A DNA stretch of 64,000 bases from Dyadobacter flavalbus (GTDB taxonomy: Bacteria; Bacteroidota; Bacteroidia; Cytophagales; Spirosomataceae): contig NZ_VBSN01000069.1 of assembly GCF_006149045.1 (NCBI RefSeq), positions 124,001 to 188,000 of the forward strand, read 5' to 3'. The position numbers were made by a program, and so were the translations under genes. Below are positions 18,004 to 27,095 of this stretch, piece after piece (positions within the stretch are counted from its first letter, which is position 1; every line of letters starts with the position of its first letter). The notes under the pieces are model-generated. The model had not been told where the DNA came from, searched no databases, and saw only the letters and a program-made list of their open reading frames with translations.

Positions 18004-19035
18004 TCAGGCAAAATAGCTTTTGGCATTGATGACTTTGCCTTTTCCGCCTTGTTCCGTAACAGTGTAATTGAAGCCTTTCTGAACGGAATAAGCGCCTACT
18101 TCGCCTTGTTTGTTAACGGCTATAAAACCCACCTGAAAAGTTTTTGCACGTTCCGGATTCGGCTTTACAATGCGTTCAACGGCTTTTTTGCACGCTTCTT
18201 CCGGAGAAAGTCCCGAACGCATGAATTCCACAACCAGATGGGTGCCGCAAACCCGGATTACTTCTTCACCCTGACCGGAAGACGTAGCCGCACCGATTTC
18301 ATTGTCCACAAAAAGGCCGGCGCCGATTATCGGGGAATCGCCGACTCTGCCGCGCATTTTGAATCCCATGCCGCTTGTCGTGCACATACCTGAAAGATCG
18401 CCGTTTGCATCCAGTGCAAGCGTTCCCATGGTGTCGTGGTTAAAAGAGCCGTCTTCCAGCCTTGCCGGCGCAAACGGTCCGTGTCCTTTCGGGTGCGACT
18501 GCTGGTGTTCAATGTTGATAACGGGCTTGTATTCCGCTTTGATCAGCCATTGTTTATACGACTTTTCAGCATCGGGCGAAAGCTTGTCCGGTTCCAGCTT
18601 GAAGCCGTTCGCCAATGCAAACTGTTGTGCGCCAACGCCCGCCAGAAAAACATGCGGCGTGGTTTCCATCAGTTTTCTTGCAACCGACACCGGATGTTTG
18701 ATCCTTTCCAGAAAAGCCACCGAACCGCAGTTTGCCTTTTCATCCATAATGCAGGCATCCAGCGTAACATGCCCGTCGCGGTCCGGATTTCCGCCGAGGC
18801 CTACGCAGCAGTTTACATCGTTTTCAATAGCTATGGCTGCCTGTTCCACTGCATCCAGTGCTTTTCCGCCTTTTTCAAGTACGGGCCATGCTGCGCCGTT
18901 GGCAATTTGCCCGCTGTCCCAGGTGGAAATGACAAGCGGTTTTTTTACAGCAGATTTTGCAAATAAGCTGCTGATCCGGGAAAATGGAAGAGCAACAGCA
19001 GACAAGCGCAGGAAGGAGCGGCGAGATGATGTCAT
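18004..19035 (-). CDS. N4-(beta-N-acetylglucosaminyl)-L-asparaginase (glycosylasparaginase)
   Basis: Ntn-hydrolase that cuts the GlcNAc-asparagine bond of glycoproteins. The autocleavage site is clear in HDTMGTLALD, with T202 becoming the N-terminal nucleophile of the beta chain. Family motifs STWDSGQIAN near the start, GLGGNPDRDGHVTLDA (79-94), RVGDSPIIGAG and AATSSGQGEE are present. A twin-arginine-type signal (SRRSFLRLS) suggests export. It is first in the minus-strand run that continues with two fucosidases, SusC and SusD. In the well-studied human enzyme core fucose blocks this cut, so the neighbouring fucosidases make biochemical sense. General isoaspartyl-peptidase activity is a less likely alternative. 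Confidence 0.93.
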   Translation of the reverse strand: MTSSRRSFLRLSAVALPFSRISSLFAKSAVKKPLVISTWDSGQIANGAAWPVLEKGGKALDAVEQAAIAIENDVNCCVGLGGNPDRDGHVTLDACIMDEKANCGSVAFLERIKHPVSVARKLMETTPHVFLAGVGAQQFALANGFKLEPDKLSPDAEKSYKQWLIKAEYKPVINIEHQQSHPKGHGPFAPARLEDGSFNHDTMGTLALDANGDLSGMCTTSGMGFKMRGRVGDSPIIGAGLFVDNEIGAATSSGQGEEVIRVCGTHLVVEFMRSGLSPEEACKKAVERIVKPNPERAKTFQVGFIAVNKQGEVGAYSVQKGFNYTVTEQGGKGKVINAKSYFA

Positions 19036-19087
19036 TGGATTGATATTAATATTTTTTAAAAAGTCTTATTCGACTTTAAAATTTTTT

Positions 19088-19118
19088 CAAATATACAGTT
19101 ATAAGCACTACTTGCCAA
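19088..19118 (-). promoter_or_regulatory. Bacteroidota-type promoter of the glycosylasparaginase gene
   Basis: Minus strand: -33 TTG (19116-19118), 20-bp spacer, -7 TATATTTG (19088-19095), about 53 bp before the ATG at 19035. Spacing and both boxes fit the phylum consensus. Confidence 0.65.
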
Positions 19119-19358
19119 TAAGGTAATAATATTTTGTTGAACGTTAAAATGATGAGATTTTAGGTAAGTATTTCGTAATTAATTTAGAATAAAGTACTTA
19201 ATGCAAAGACTTGTATAACGATGCAAGGCAGTTGAAATAACAGGCAGAAATTTGTCAGGCATGTTTTAATAATCCGGGTTTGTCAAAAGACCTCATCCTT
19301 CATTTATTAAAAACAAAAAGCTTTATTTAGCAAAAAGTACCCAATCTCTTGCATTCAC
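19119..19358. other. Intergenic region between divergent genes
   Basis: AT-rich DNA between the glycosylasparaginase promoter and the ABC transporter gene. Apart from that promoter I see no clear TAnnTTTG promoter for the plus-strand gene, no strong hairpin and no small gene. Confidence 0.4.
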
Positions 19359-19997
19359 ATGATTCTTAAAATACGGGATTTACAACAGAAATACGGAGCA
19401 CTGGAAATTCTGAACATTCCGTCCTGGGAAATAGAAAAAGGCATTTACTGGATTCAGGGCGAGAACGGAGCGGGCAAATCGACGCTTTTCAGAACGCTTT
19501 CGGGAATGCTCCCGTATACCGGTTCCATTGTGCTTGACGGCAAATTTGATCTGAGAAAAAATCCGGTTGAGTACAGGCTGCGCCTGAACCTTGGAGAAGC
19601 CGAGCCGTTATATCCTTCCTTTCTGACACCTGCTGATCTGATTGCATTTGTTGCGGAATCCAAAAAAAGTCCCGAAAGTCAGGCCGAAATGCTGATTGAA
19701 GCCTTCGGGATCAATTATCTTTCGAATCCGTTCGGAAGCTGTTCCAGCGGCATGGTCAAAAAGGTTTCGCTTTTGCTGGCATTTCTTGGGAATCCGTCCG
19801 TAATTATTCTGGATGAGCCTTTGATCACGATTGATCGGGAAGCGCGGGCTTCATTGTTCGGGCTTATAAAAGCATATTATCTGAAAAATGTGACTTTTCT
19901 GCTTTCTTCCCATCAGCCGTTCGAGCATGAAGGTTTGCCGGTTTCACAAAGTTTCGCCTTGAAAAACAAAACGCTTGTCCCGGTTTCCGCTTTATGA
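19359..19997 (+). CDS. ABC transporter ATP-binding protein
   Basis: Small single-domain ATPase (212 residues) that would energise the membrane protein encoded directly downstream. Walker A is GENGAGKST (34-42), the signature is degenerate (CSSGMVKK, 128-135, instead of LSGGQ), Walker B is VIILDEP (148-154), and the switch histidine lies in LLSSHQ. The 4-bp overlap with the next gene (ATGA at 19994-19997) shows translational coupling. The substrate is unknown; the small, non-duplicated form resembles CcmA/YhaQ-like export ATPases. Confidence 0.9.
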   Translation: MILKIRDLQQKYGALEILNIPSWEIEKGIYWIQGENGAGKSTLFRTLSGMLPYTGSIVLDGKFDLRKNPVEYRLRLNLGEAEPLYPSFLTPADLIAFVAESKKSPESQAEMLIEAFGINYLSNPFGSCSSGMVKKVSLLLAFLGNPSVIILDEPLITIDREARASLFGLIKAYYLKNVTFLLSSHQPFEHEGLPVSQSFALKNKTLVPVSAL

Positions 19998-21067
19998 AAG
20001 CACTGGTCTTATCGACAGTTTCCGAATTTTTCAGAATACGGGCCGGGTTGTTTCTGGTGCTGATCGGTATTGTTTTCGGGTTTCTGAGCGGTGCGGAGCA
20101 TCATGCATTCGCAGTTTTCTTTCTGACCGCCTCTTTCGGGAAATTATACCTTTTTCTGATCTGGCTGTTTTATGCGCTTTTCTGCGTTCAGTCATTGTTG
20201 CAGCAATTGCAGCAGCCGGAATACGGTTTCATTTACCTGACAAGACTTTGGCCGGCACCCGTCAGAATTTACCGCTTGTTGATTGTTGCGCTTGGCTTGC
20301 TTCAGCCCATTCTTTATTATGGCATTTACCTGACCGTTATTGCTGTTCAGGACAAAATACTTCCGAACATATGGCCGGTACTCCTGTTTTACCCTGTACT
20401 CGCATTGCTGGTTGCCGCCAGTTTGGAATGGAAAATCCGCCGGCCAGCAGCATTTATCAAAAGGAAAAGTAAAAGCATTATTAAACTACGGTTCAAAAGG
20501 CCTGTTTCGCTAACTTACTGGAAACTGGAATGGCTTTTAAGGGAAAAAGGAATCACATTGTTGATCGGAAAAGCAGGTTCTGTTCTGGTTACGCTTGGAA
20601 CGCTGCTTTATTTTTCAACCGGCGATTACGACCTGCGCCTGCCTGCAATCGGCATGTCGTTTGCCTACTTGCTGAATACCGGCATTTCCTATGAAATATA
20701 TAGGTGGGAAAGTGAAATCTGGATGTGGGGCCGTACGCTTCCGGCTTCTGTTTTCAGGCAAATCGGGCAAATCGTAAAAATCCATGCAATGATTATTCTG
20801 CCTGAAACGCTGATTTTGCTGCGGGACGGATTACTGACTTTTTCTCAGACCGTTCAGTTGTACATTTTAGGATTATCCCTGACTTTTTTGTTGCATCTGT
20901 TTTTTTACAAGAAAGAAGGAATTCCGGAGGATTCTGCCCAAACTGTTTTTCTGGGCTTTATTTTACTGACTTTCCTGATTCTCTACAAAATTCCGGTTTT
21001 GCTGATCGCCGGAATGCTTTTCCTGTTTTCAATCCTTGTATATCCGAAGTGGTGTAAAATGCACTGA
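19994..21067 (+). CDS. ABC transporter membrane subunit (unrecognised family)
   Basis: A 357-residue, strongly hydrophobic protein with about ten likely membrane segments (for example residues 12-30, 40-66, 90-110, 125-145, 190-215 and a C-terminal pair near 300-345). No known substrate motif is seen. Its start overlaps the ATPase gene by 4 bp, so the two form one transporter. The stop codon lies inside a 17-bp inverted repeat shared with the convergent SDR gene. Confidence 0.8.
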   Translation: MKALVLSTVSEFFRIRAGLFLVLIGIVFGFLSGAEHHAFAVFFLTASFGKLYLFLIWLFYALFCVQSLLQQLQQPEYGFIYLTRLWPAPVRIYRLLIVALGLLQPILYYGIYLTVIAVQDKILPNIWPVLLFYPVLALLVAASLEWKIRRPAAFIKRKSKSIIKLRFKRPVSLTYWKLEWLLREKGITLLIGKAGSVLVTLGTLLYFSTGDYDLRLPAIGMSFAYLLNTGISYEIYRWESEIWMWGRTLPASVFRQIGQIVKIHAMIILPETLILLRDGLLTFSQTVQLYILGLSLTFLLHLFFYKKEGIPEDSAQTVFLGFILLTFLILYKIPVLLIAGMLFLFSILVYPKWCKMH

Positions 21068-21106
21068 TCACAGATTTGACATCAGAAAGCAAATCTGTGA
21101 TCAGTG
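21062..21106. terminator. 17-bp perfect inverted repeat between convergent genes
   Basis: Arms CACTGATCACAGATTTG and CAAATCTGTGATCAGTG flank an 11-base loop; the left arm contains the stop of the ABC permease. The SDR gene ends just beyond it at 21112. There is no T tract on either side, so it may act as a bidirectional RNA-stabilising or terminator hairpin. Confidence 0.6.
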
Positions 21107-21111
21107 AAGAG

Positions 21112-21825
21112 TTACTTCGCCGGCATGGTCGGCCTTACTTCCACTTTGCTCGGAAGCGTGCGGGCCGGCATTTTAATGAGGTCGGCAACAATTTGTCCGA
21201 TATCTTCCGGCTGGATTTTCCATGCATCCTTTTCGGAAGGCTGGTGATTGTTGAACTCGGTCGCCACGGAACCCGGCATAATGGTGGTAACTTTGATTCC
21301 GGCATCTCTTACGTCCATCATCATGGCCTGTGAAAAACCGACAACGCCGAATTTGCTTGCATTGTAAGCGCTGCCGCCGGCAAAAAAGTTGGTTCCTGCA
21401 AGGCTGGAAATCGTAATAAAATAACCTTTTGTTTCTGTCAGAGCCTTTACAGCTGCTTTGGCGCTGAAAAATACGCCGGTAAGGTTTATGTCAATCGTTT
21501 CATGCCATTGCTCTGCAGTCAGTTCGGAAACGGGTGCAAAATGCCCGACGCCTGCATTGGCAATCAGGTAATCCAGCCGTCCCCATCTTGCAATGACGGC
21601 ATCAACTGCTTTCTGCTGCGATTCCAGGTTTCTGACATCAGACTGGATTCCGATTGCGGCTCCTTCCCTGATTTTATTGAGTGAAGCCGCGGCCTCGTCT
21701 GCACTTTCCTGCGAGCGGCTTGTTACGGCCACATTAATGCCTTCTCTGATCAGCACTTCTGCCACGCCGTATCCGATTCCTTTTGAGCCGCCTGTAATTA
21801 ATGCGGTTTTGTTTTGGTCTGCCAT
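21112..21825 (-). CDS. Short-chain dehydrogenase/reductase
   Basis: Classical SDR oxidoreductase of 237 residues. The cofactor loop is TGGSKGIG (11-18), NAG is at 90-92, and the active-site Ser, Tyr and Lys are seen in ISSLAG (139-144) and YNASK (Y154, K158). Cofactor and substrate are not readable. It sounds like the NAD(P)-dependent 3-ketoacyl reductase-like group but is not FabG, which is encoded nearby at 22205. It stands alone on the minus strand, convergent with the ABC transporter. Confidence 0.88.
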   Translation of the reverse strand: MADQNKTALITGGSKGIGYGVAEVLIREGINVAVTSRSQESADEAAASLNKIREGAAIGIQSDVRNLESQQKAVDAVIARWGRLDYLIANAGVGHFAPVSELTAEQWHETIDINLTGVFFSAKAAVKALTETKGYFITISSLAGTNFFAGGSAYNASKFGVVGFSQAMMMDVRDAGIKVTTIMPGSVATEFNNHQPSEKDAWKIQPEDIGQIVADLIKMPARTLPSKVEVRPTMPAK

Positions 21826-21998
21826 TATTCCGGGTTTTAGTAAATGAAAATTTTAAGAATAATAAAGTAACAGTGCCAAAACAAAGAAGGTTTGGTTTGG
21901 AAAATGTTATTTCAGTTATGCAATCCGGAATTTTGCATACCTTTTGTATTTGATTTAAGTAAATGCTTGAAATTGATTGACGTTCTTAAAGGTTCATT

Positions 21999-22046
21999 TT
22001 CTAAAAGCTAAAAGCTAAAAGCTGAAAGCTATTTGCCAATAGCAGC
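21999..22046. repeat. Heptamer tandem repeat, about 6 units
   Basis: Reads AGCTAAA, AGCTAAA, AGCTGAA, AGCTATT, TGCCAAT, AGCAGC after a partial first unit, in 7-bp register. It lies in the 379-bp space between the divergent SDR and fabG genes, upstream of the fabG promoter. Confidence 0.85.
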
Positions 22047-22137
22047 ATGCAATAAAATATACTGGACTTGTCAGGTTAATTTTACTGAATACGGTCTTTT
22101 ATCAATAAAGTCACGCAAACAGGATGCATTTTCTTTT

Positions 22138-22168
22138 TTGACCGTCTCTGACCAATCACCTATTTTTG
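22138..22168 (+). promoter_or_regulatory. Bacteroidota-type promoter of fabG
   Basis: -33 TTG (22138-22140), 20-bp spacer, -7 TATTTTTG (22161-22168): a full match to the phylum consensus. It decides the fabG start, because a possible TTG start at 22166 would lie inside the -7 box and before the transcript begins. Confidence 0.75.
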
Positions 22169-22204
22169 CCAACCTTAAATTATTTTGACAGATTTAACTC
22201 ATCT

Positions 22205-22951
22205 ATGAAAATTGTAGAAAATAAAGTCGCCTTGGTTACCGGCGCTTCCCGGGGTATTGGCCGTTCCATTGCATTGCGTCTTGCTCAGGAAGGTGCCGAT
22301 GTTGCATTTACCTATTTGTCCAGCGTGGAAAAAGGCGAAGCGCTTGCAAAAGAACTGGAAGAATTCGGTATCAAGGCAAAAGGGTACCGCTCGGATGCGT
22401 CCGATTTTAAAGCGGCTGATCAGCTTGTGACCGACGTGCTGGCAGATTTCGGCAAACTGGATATCCTGATCAACAATGCCGGTGTAACACGTGACGGTTT
22501 GCTGATGCGCATGAGTGAGGAACAGTGGGATACGGTGATCAACATCAATTTAAAATCGGTTTTTAACCTGACAAAGGCAGCCATAAAAAGCATGATGCGT
22601 GCAAAAAGCGGTTCCATCATCAACATTACGTCAGTAGTAGGAATACGCGGAAACGCCGGTCAGTCCAATTATGCGGCTTCCAAAGCAGGCATTATCGGTT
22701 TTACCAAATCCATTGCGCTGGAACTCGGTTCACGGAATATCCGCTCCAACGCAGTAGCACCGGGCTTTATAGAAACAGAAATGACCGATGCCATTGATGC
22801 CAAAGCGGTGGAGGACTGGAAGCAGTCTATTCCGATGAAAAGAGGCGGCCAGCCGGAAGAAGTTGCGGACGCCTGCGTGTTTCTGGCCTCGGACCTTTCA
22901 CGTTATATTACCGGACAGGTTATTCAGGTGGACGGTGGTATGTTAACATAG
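22205..22951 (+). CDS. fabG: 3-oxoacyl-[acyl-carrier-protein] reductase
   Basis: NADPH-dependent SDR of fatty-acid elongation that reduces 3-oxoacyl-ACP. With the ATG at 22205 the protein is 248 residues, the FabG norm. It has TGASRGIG (12-19), NNAG (90-93) and a Ser143-Tyr156-Lys160 triad (INITSVVG, NYAASK). The close is typical: VAPGFIETEMTD, then SRYITGQVIQVDGGM. The frame is open further upstream to 22166, but the promoter position argues for 22205. It stands apart from other fab genes. Confidence 0.93.
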   Translation: MKIVENKVALVTGASRGIGRSIALRLAQEGADVAFTYLSSVEKGEALAKELEEFGIKAKGYRSDASDFKAADQLVTDVLADFGKLDILINNAGVTRDGLLMRMSEEQWDTVININLKSVFNLTKAAIKSMMRAKSGSIINITSVVGIRGNAGQSNYAASKAGIIGFTKSIALELGSRNIRSNAVAPGFIETEMTDAIDAKAVEDWKQSIPMKRGGQPEEVADACVFLASDLSRYITGQVIQVDGGMLT

Positions 22952-23026
22952 TCTCTTTCTTCGTTAGTAAATAGCTGGCAGTTTCGTTGTATATTGTACC
23001 GCTGCCAAGCTATTGACATTTCACTC

Positions 23027-25102
23027 ATGCGGTCTGAACTGATTTTCCAAACTCCTTACTGGTTTATTATCTTTTGCCTGCTGGCAGGAGCGCTGTATGC
23101 ATATCTGCTGTATCAGCCTCAGCCTTCGTGGGGAAAAAGACTGAATTATCTGCTTGCATTCTTCCGCGGCCTTTCGGTAGCACTGATCTGCTTTCTGCTG
23201 TTAAGCCCTCTGGTGAGGAAAACGGAAACTTCAGTGGATAAAGCCAAGATCGTTTTTGCCATCGACAACTCGGAATCCGTCAAACCATATGGCGAAACGC
23301 TGATGTCGCAGATAGCCGCTGCCACAAAAGACCTGGAAGAATCGGGATTTGAAGTAAGTGTTCAGACGCTTGACAAAACAGTTAAATCGGCATCCGCGGA
23401 TTCCATACGTTTCAATCAGAACAAAACGGATCTTTCCGGCATGCTGCAGAATGTCAAAAGCAACTTTGAAGGACGCAACCTGACGGACGTTGTTCTGCTT
23501 TCGGACGGGATCGTCAATCAGGGAATTTCGCCGGCATACAACCGTTTTCCGTTTAAAATCAATACGCTTGCAGTAGGGGATACGGTTCCCGATCTGGATA
23601 TCCGCATCAAGGATGTCATCAGCAACCGCATTGCGTATCTTGAAAATGAATTTCCCGTTCGTGCCGAAATTGTTGCCAACGGCCTTGCGGGAAAATCCAC
23701 AACCGTGACTTTAAAGCAGAACGGACGCGTCATTGCCAGCCAGAACATCGTTATTGACCGCCCCGATTTTTACAAAGCTGTTGATTTCAAGGCCTCTTCC
23801 AGCCAGAAAGGCGTGCAGCATTATACAGTGGAACTTGGTGCAGTTTCCGGTGAAACTTCTGCAAGAAACAATAAAAGAGATATTTACATGGATATCATTG
23901 ACGGCCGTCAGCGGATTCTGCTGCTGGCGCTTGCCCCGCATCCGGACATTAAAAGCATCCGCAGCATGATCGAGGCCAATGATAATTACGAACTGGATAT
24001 CAGCATCCTTTCGATTTCGAATAATCTGCCGCCTTCTGCGAAGCCGTACGATCTTGTGATTTTGCATCAGGTTCCGAACGTTTTGGGCCTTGGCAATGCG
24101 CAGATCCGGAAATTTATGGAAGCCAAAACGCCTGTTTTTTATATTCTGGGAAACCAGTCGGCCGTTCCGCTGGCCAATACGATGAACCGATCATTGATCA
24201 TCAATGCTTCCAATAACCAGATTGATAAAGTAACGGCGCGGTTCAATCCTTCTTTTCAGCAAATGAATTTTGATGCGGAAAGCCTTAAGCTGCTCGAACG
24301 CCTTCCGCCGTTATCCGTGCCTTTCGGTGAGTACAATATTTCTTCGGGAACGGAAACGATCCTTTTTCAGAAAGTAGGAACGCTGAATACGAGTAAGCCT
24401 TTGCTGGTGCTGAACACAAACGGCGAGCAGAAAATAGCCGTTCTGGCGGGTGAAGGAATCTGGCAGTGGCGGCAGGAAGAATTTGCGCAGACAAGCAAGC
24501 AGGAAGTGGTGGACAATTTGTTCCAGAAAGTAATTCAGGTGCTTTCCGTACGGGAAGACAAACGCAAGTTCCGCGTGTATCCGCTGCGCAATGAGTTTGA
24601 GGCCGGCGAACAGGTCGTATTTCAGACGGAAATTTACAACGATATTTATGAACCCGTTTTTGGTCAGGAAGTAAAACTGAGCGTAGCGGACGAAAAAGGA
24701 GCAACCAAGCAGTTTACTTATACCCATTCGAAGGAAAATCCTTCTTTTAATGTAACGGGGCTTTCAGAAGGTGTTTACCGTTACGTTGCCTCGGCTTCAC
24801 TACGCAACGGGCAGGAAAAAGCAAGCGGACAATTTGTGATCCGGAATGCGGACCTGGAAGCCAATAATACAACGGCGGATTTCGGCATGCTGCGCGAGCT
24901 GGCGAACCGTTCGGGCGGAACGTTTATGACTGCTTCTGCCTTGCCTGATTTTATACGCAAGATAAAAGAAAACCGACCTTCCGATCGGCTTGACAGCAGC
25001 GAGGAAATGGTTGAACTGATTTACCTGAAGTGGCTGTTTTTTCTGCTGGTTGTACTTCTGGGCGTTGAATGGGGACTAAGAAAGTACCATGGCGGATATT
25101 GA
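23027..25102 (+). CDS. Membrane-anchored von Willebrand factor A domain protein
   Basis: 691 residues from the ATG at 23027 (an upstream TTG at 22994 is also in frame). Two N-terminal membrane helices (about 9-29 and 40-60) are followed by a VWA-like domain with a MIDAS-type DNSES (80-84) and LLSDGIVNQG. Then come beta-rich domains, and a last membrane helix (about 665-682) with a short cytoplasmic tail. The form resembles the BatA/BatD-like membrane proteins of the phylum, where VWA and glutamine-amidotransferase-like folds occur together. Function unknown. It overlaps the next gene by 14 bp. Confidence 0.8.
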   Translation: MRSELIFQTPYWFIIFCLLAGALYAYLLYQPQPSWGKRLNYLLAFFRGLSVALICFLLLSPLVRKTETSVDKAKIVFAIDNSESVKPYGETLMSQIAAATKDLEESGFEVSVQTLDKTVKSASADSIRFNQNKTDLSGMLQNVKSNFEGRNLTDVVLLSDGIVNQGISPAYNRFPFKINTLAVGDTVPDLDIRIKDVISNRIAYLENEFPVRAEIVANGLAGKSTTVTLKQNGRVIASQNIVIDRPDFYKAVDFKASSSQKGVQHYTVELGAVSGETSARNNKRDIYMDIIDGRQRILLLALAPHPDIKSIRSMIEANDNYELDISILSISNNLPPSAKPYDLVILHQVPNVLGLGNAQIRKFMEAKTPVFYILGNQSAVPLANTMNRSLIINASNNQIDKVTARFNPSFQQMNFDAESLKLLERLPPLSVPFGEYNISSGTETILFQKVGTLNTSKPLLVLNTNGEQKIAVLAGEGIWQWRQEEFAQTSKQEVVDNLFQKVIQVLSVREDKRKFRVYPLRNEFEAGEQVVFQTEIYNDIYEPVFGQEVKLSVADEKGATKQFTYTHSKENPSFNVTGLSEGVYRYVASASLRNGQEKASGQFVIRNADLEANNTTADFGMLRELANRSGGTFMTASALPDFIRKIKENRPSDRLDSSEEMVELIYLKWLFFLLVVLLGVEWGLRKYHGGY

Positions 25103-26045
25103 AAGAAAACCTTGTTTGCTGTTTGCCGGATTTTTGCCCAGGATTTTTTTAGTATGTTTTATATTTAAAAGTACCGCTTCCTTCGCTTTTCAGCCTGCTG
25201 TTGAAACAGACAGCGTCAGTACCGATTCCGTCAGCCGTATAAAACCGGATTATAAAATGCTGCGCGGCATATTCGCCGTCCAGTCTGCATTGTATTTGGG
25301 CACTATTTACGGATTAAGTAAATCCTGGTACAAAAATCCGCTCACCAAGTTCAGCATTAAAGACGATACACACGAGTGGCTCCAAATGGACAAACTGGGG
25401 CACGTTTACACATCGTACCAGATTGCGCGCCATACCGCGGCTATTTACAGGAAAACGGGTATTTCCAAAAAACAGATGCTTATTTACGGGGCAATTTCAG
25501 GGGTTATTTTCCAGACACCGATTGAAATTCTGGACGGATTTTCTCCCGATTACGGATTTTCTCCCGGCGATATGGTTGCAAATGTAACCGGCTCGGCCAT
25601 TTACCTCGGACAAATCGCCTTATGGGACGAAGTTCGTATTCAGCCTAAATTTTCCTTTCATTATACTTCATTGTCGCGGGTTAGGCCCGAGCTGCTCGGC
25701 AGCAGCCGTACGGAAAGCTGGCTGAAAGATTACAACGGGCAGACTTACTGGCTTTCATTTAGTCCCGGAAGCTTTTTTAAAGGAAGTGGCTGGCCATTAT
25801 GGTTATGTTTTTCAGCCGGTTACGGAATGCATAACATGGTTTCGGCAGAAAAGTCAAGAAGTATAGAAATGGGTTACATTCCTTATCGTCAGTATTATCT
25901 GTCGCTGGATATTGACATGACTAAGATCAAAAGCAGGAAAAAATTTGTTCGTACGATCGGGTTTCTGGTGAATTCGATCAAAATCCCGGCACCGTCATTG
26001 CAGTTCAGCAAAAAAGGCGTTTCGTTCAAGCCTTTTTACTTCTGA
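25089..26045 (+). CDS. DUF2279-like exported protein
   Basis: 318-residue protein with an N-terminal hydrophobic signal (residues about 10-33). The central part is like DUF2279/YfiM: DDTHEWLQMDKLGHVYTSYQ is the family hallmark, followed by a hydrophobic segment with SGVIFQTPIEILDGFSPDYG and FSPGDMVANVTGS. It is probably an outer- or inner-membrane-associated protein of unknown function. The start lies within the last 14 bases of the VWA gene and the stop is just ahead of the Smr gene, so the genes probably form one transcript. Confidence 0.78.
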   Translation: MADIERKPCLLFAGFLPRIFLVCFIFKSTASFAFQPAVETDSVSTDSVSRIKPDYKMLRGIFAVQSALYLGTIYGLSKSWYKNPLTKFSIKDDTHEWLQMDKLGHVYTSYQIARHTAAIYRKTGISKKQMLIYGAISGVIFQTPIEILDGFSPDYGFSPGDMVANVTGSAIYLGQIALWDEVRIQPKFSFHYTSLSRVRPELLGSSRTESWLKDYNGQTYWLSFSPGSFFKGSGWPLWLCFSAGYGMHNMVSAEKSRSIEMGYIPYRQYYLSLDIDMTKIKSRKKFVRTIGFLVNSIKIPAPSLQFSKKGVSFKPFYF

Positions 26046-26111
26046 TTGAATGATTGTAAAAGTACTGGAATGAATATGCCTGAAAAAATATCAGGATTTA
26101 AATTAAAAAAA

Positions 26112-27095
26112 ATGAATATAGGAGATAAAGTTAGGCTTGTACACGGAAGGGAAGAAGGTGTTATTTATGCTTTTCTGCCCGGAAATGTGGTAGAAATAGA
26201 AATAGAAGACGGTTTCCGGATTCCGGTTCTGAAAAATGAAATTGTAACCATCTCGCCTGTAGAATCGCAGCGGCTGATCAAAAATGCGGATTCCAAAAAA
26301 ATAGGATCTCAACAGGACGCCATTGTTCCAAGATCGGCACCTTTTGCGGAAAAAGGAATTTACCTTGCCTTTGTGGCTGTGAATGATAAAGCCGTAACCA
26401 TGCATGTCATCAACAATTCAGACTGGACGCTTCCGTTTACGGCTGCTGCTGTCCATGAGTCGGTTAGTACGGGATTGACGGCAGGCGTGCTGCTGCCGCG
26501 TACTTCGCAGAAGCTGACGGAACTGCTCATGAAAGATTTCGAAAGCTGGCCGGTTTTTGAATTTAAAATTCTTTATTACCGTAGCGGAAATTACAGCCTG
26601 CCGCAGGCTTTGCATAAAAGGATCAAATGCCGCGCGCAGTCTTTTTATAAAAACAAAAGGAAAGCACCGGTACTTGAAAAAGAAGCATTTATTTATCAGC
26701 TGGACGAAGAAAACCTGAAAAAGGAAGTGCAGCCATATGCTGAAAATCTGTCGGAAGAGCTGAAAAACAGCATGCTCGGCGGAACAGAATCAAAGCCGGC
26801 GCCGATTGAAAAGCCGCAGGCCATTGTAGACTTGCACATTGAGAAACTTGCCGTTAACACAGCAGGGATTTCGAAAGATAACATGCTGAAAACACAGCTT
26901 GCCGCTTTTGAAAGTAACCTCGAACTGGCCATTGCCAACGGAATGGATGAAATCACGTTTATTCACGGCGCAGGAAGCGGAGTGCTCAGAGAAGAGCTGC
27001 ATCGCCGACTGGGTAAAAACCCGCATGTCAATTATTTCAAGGATGCTCAGAAAGAAAAATTCGGATACGGTGCAACCCTCGTCAAGATCAAATAA
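26112..27095 (+). CDS. DUF2027/Smr-domain protein
   Basis: Protein of 327 residues from the chosen ATG at 26112, which gives MNIGDKVRLVHG, the usual N-terminus; in-frame starts at 26046 (TTG), 26070 and 26076 (ATG) would add up to 22 residues. The N-terminal part is a DUF2027-like beta domain. The C-terminal 85 residues are an Smr domain: VDLHIEKL, then FIHGAGSGVLREELHRRL with the HGxGxGxL motif, and YGYGAT-like ending (FGYGATLVKIK). Smr domains are nucleic-acid nucleases or binders (MutS2 C-terminus). Its last 53 bases overlap the next gene. Confidence 0.82.
   Translation: MNIGDKVRLVHGREEGVIYAFLPGNVVEIEIEDGFRIPVLKNEIVTISPVESQRLIKNADSKKIGSQQDAIVPRSAPFAEKGIYLAFVAVNDKAVTMHVINNSDWTLPFTAAAVHESVSTGLTAGVLLPRTSQKLTELLMKDFESWPVFEFKILYYRSGNYSLPQALHKRIKCRAQSFYKNKRKAPVLEKEAFIYQLDEENLKKEVQPYAENLSEELKNSMLGGTESKPAPIEKPQAIVDLHIEKLAVNTAGISKDNMLKTQLAAFESNLELAIANGMDEITFIHGAGSGVLREELHRRLGKNPHVNYFKDAQKEKFGYGATLVKIK

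Noticed and set aside
18302..19126. 274-codon plus-strand frame
   Set aside because: Antisense to the glycosylasparaginase and rich in Ser/Pro, as expected of a shadow.
22166..22204. N-terminal extension of FabG from a TTG start
   Set aside because: The codons overlap the -7 promoter box, so they are probably not transcribed.
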